The translations under genes were made by a program, and so were the position numbers. A stretch of 5,154 bases of DNA, taken from contig JAKSAU010000596.1 in the NCBI GenBank assembly GCA_022361535.1, positions 1-5,154 of the forward strand, in the 5' to 3' direction. Origin of the DNA: Desulfobacterales bacterium. Lineage in GTDB: Bacteria; Desulfobacterota; Desulfobacteria; Desulfobacterales; Desulfobacteraceae. Every line of letters starts with the position of its first letter. The stretch's first letter is position 1. Below the pieces are notes generated by a model. That model ran no database searches, was not told where the DNA came from, and saw only the letters and a list, made by a program, of their open reading frames with translations. This document shows positions 5,077 through 5,154 of the stretch, piece by piece.

Positions 5077-5152
5077 GCCGATATAGCTCAGTTGGTAGAG
5101 CATCTCACTTGTAATGAGAATGTCCTCCGTTCGATTCGGGGTATCGGCTCCA
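5077..5152 (+). tRNA. tRNA-Thr, anticodon UGU
   Basis: A complete cloverleaf of 73 nt plus encoded CCA (5150-5152). The acceptor is GCCGATA/TATCGGC, D-stem GCTC/GAGC, anticodon stem TCTCA/TGAGA with loop CTTGTAA, and T-stem CTCCG/CGGGG with loop TTCGATT. The anticodon TGT at 5110-5112 reads ACA and, depending on U34 modification, other threonine codons. The discriminator base is T. A U34 tRNA of this class is a known type of substrate for TrhP-dependent 5-hydroxylation, the activity assigned to the U32 gene in this window. Only two bases follow before the window ends, so whether more tRNAs follow cannot be seen. Confidence 0.96.
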
Positions 5153-5154
5153 GA

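Overview
The window most resembles chromosomal core DNA of a Gram-negative, motile bacterium of the Desulfobacterota (old Deltaproteobacteria), probably near Desulfobacteraceae. The reasons are inferential: a moderate-to-low G+C genome, a CheA whose region after the Hpt domain resembles deltaproteobacterial CheA proteins as I remember them, and a lipoprotein MltD with a helical N-terminal region and several LysM repeats. No marker gene fixes the taxon.

Layout, left to right. (1) 1-569, minus: the first 189 codons of a CheA-type chemotaxis histidine kinase, running off the left edge, with its own promoter. (2) 686-1915, minus: a complete U32-family protein of the TrhP/YegQ type (tRNA U34 hydroxylation), with two candidate promoters. 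(3) 1916-2616: about 700 bp without a convincing gene. It holds a perfect 14-bp inverted repeat, an 18-bp stem with a large loop just downstream of promoter-like sequence, and two copies of a 16-mer containing a Shine-Dalgarno-like GGAGGTG. This is the least explained part of the window. (4) 2617-2691, minus: tRNA-Arg(CCU) with encoded CCA, its own promoter and a weak terminator. (5) 2789-4615, minus: mltD, a lipoprotein lytic transglycosylase with LysM repeats. (6) 4616-5076: an AT-rich divergent intergenic region carrying the mltD promoter on the left and a strong stable-RNA promoter on the right. (7) 5077-5152, plus: tRNA-Thr(UGU), probably the first gene of a tRNA cluster continuing past the right edge.

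The genes are housekeeping functions and do not form one pathway: chemotaxis signalling, tRNA wobble modification, two tRNAs and cell-wall remodelling. One functional link is plausible: the TrhP-type enzyme modifies U34 of UNN-anticodon tRNAs, and tRNA-Thr(UGU) at the right end is of that class. I see no CRISPR array, insertion sequence, integrase or defence or toxin gene. The candidates for something undescribed are the structured repeats at 2100-2440, and they are only suggestive from one sequence.
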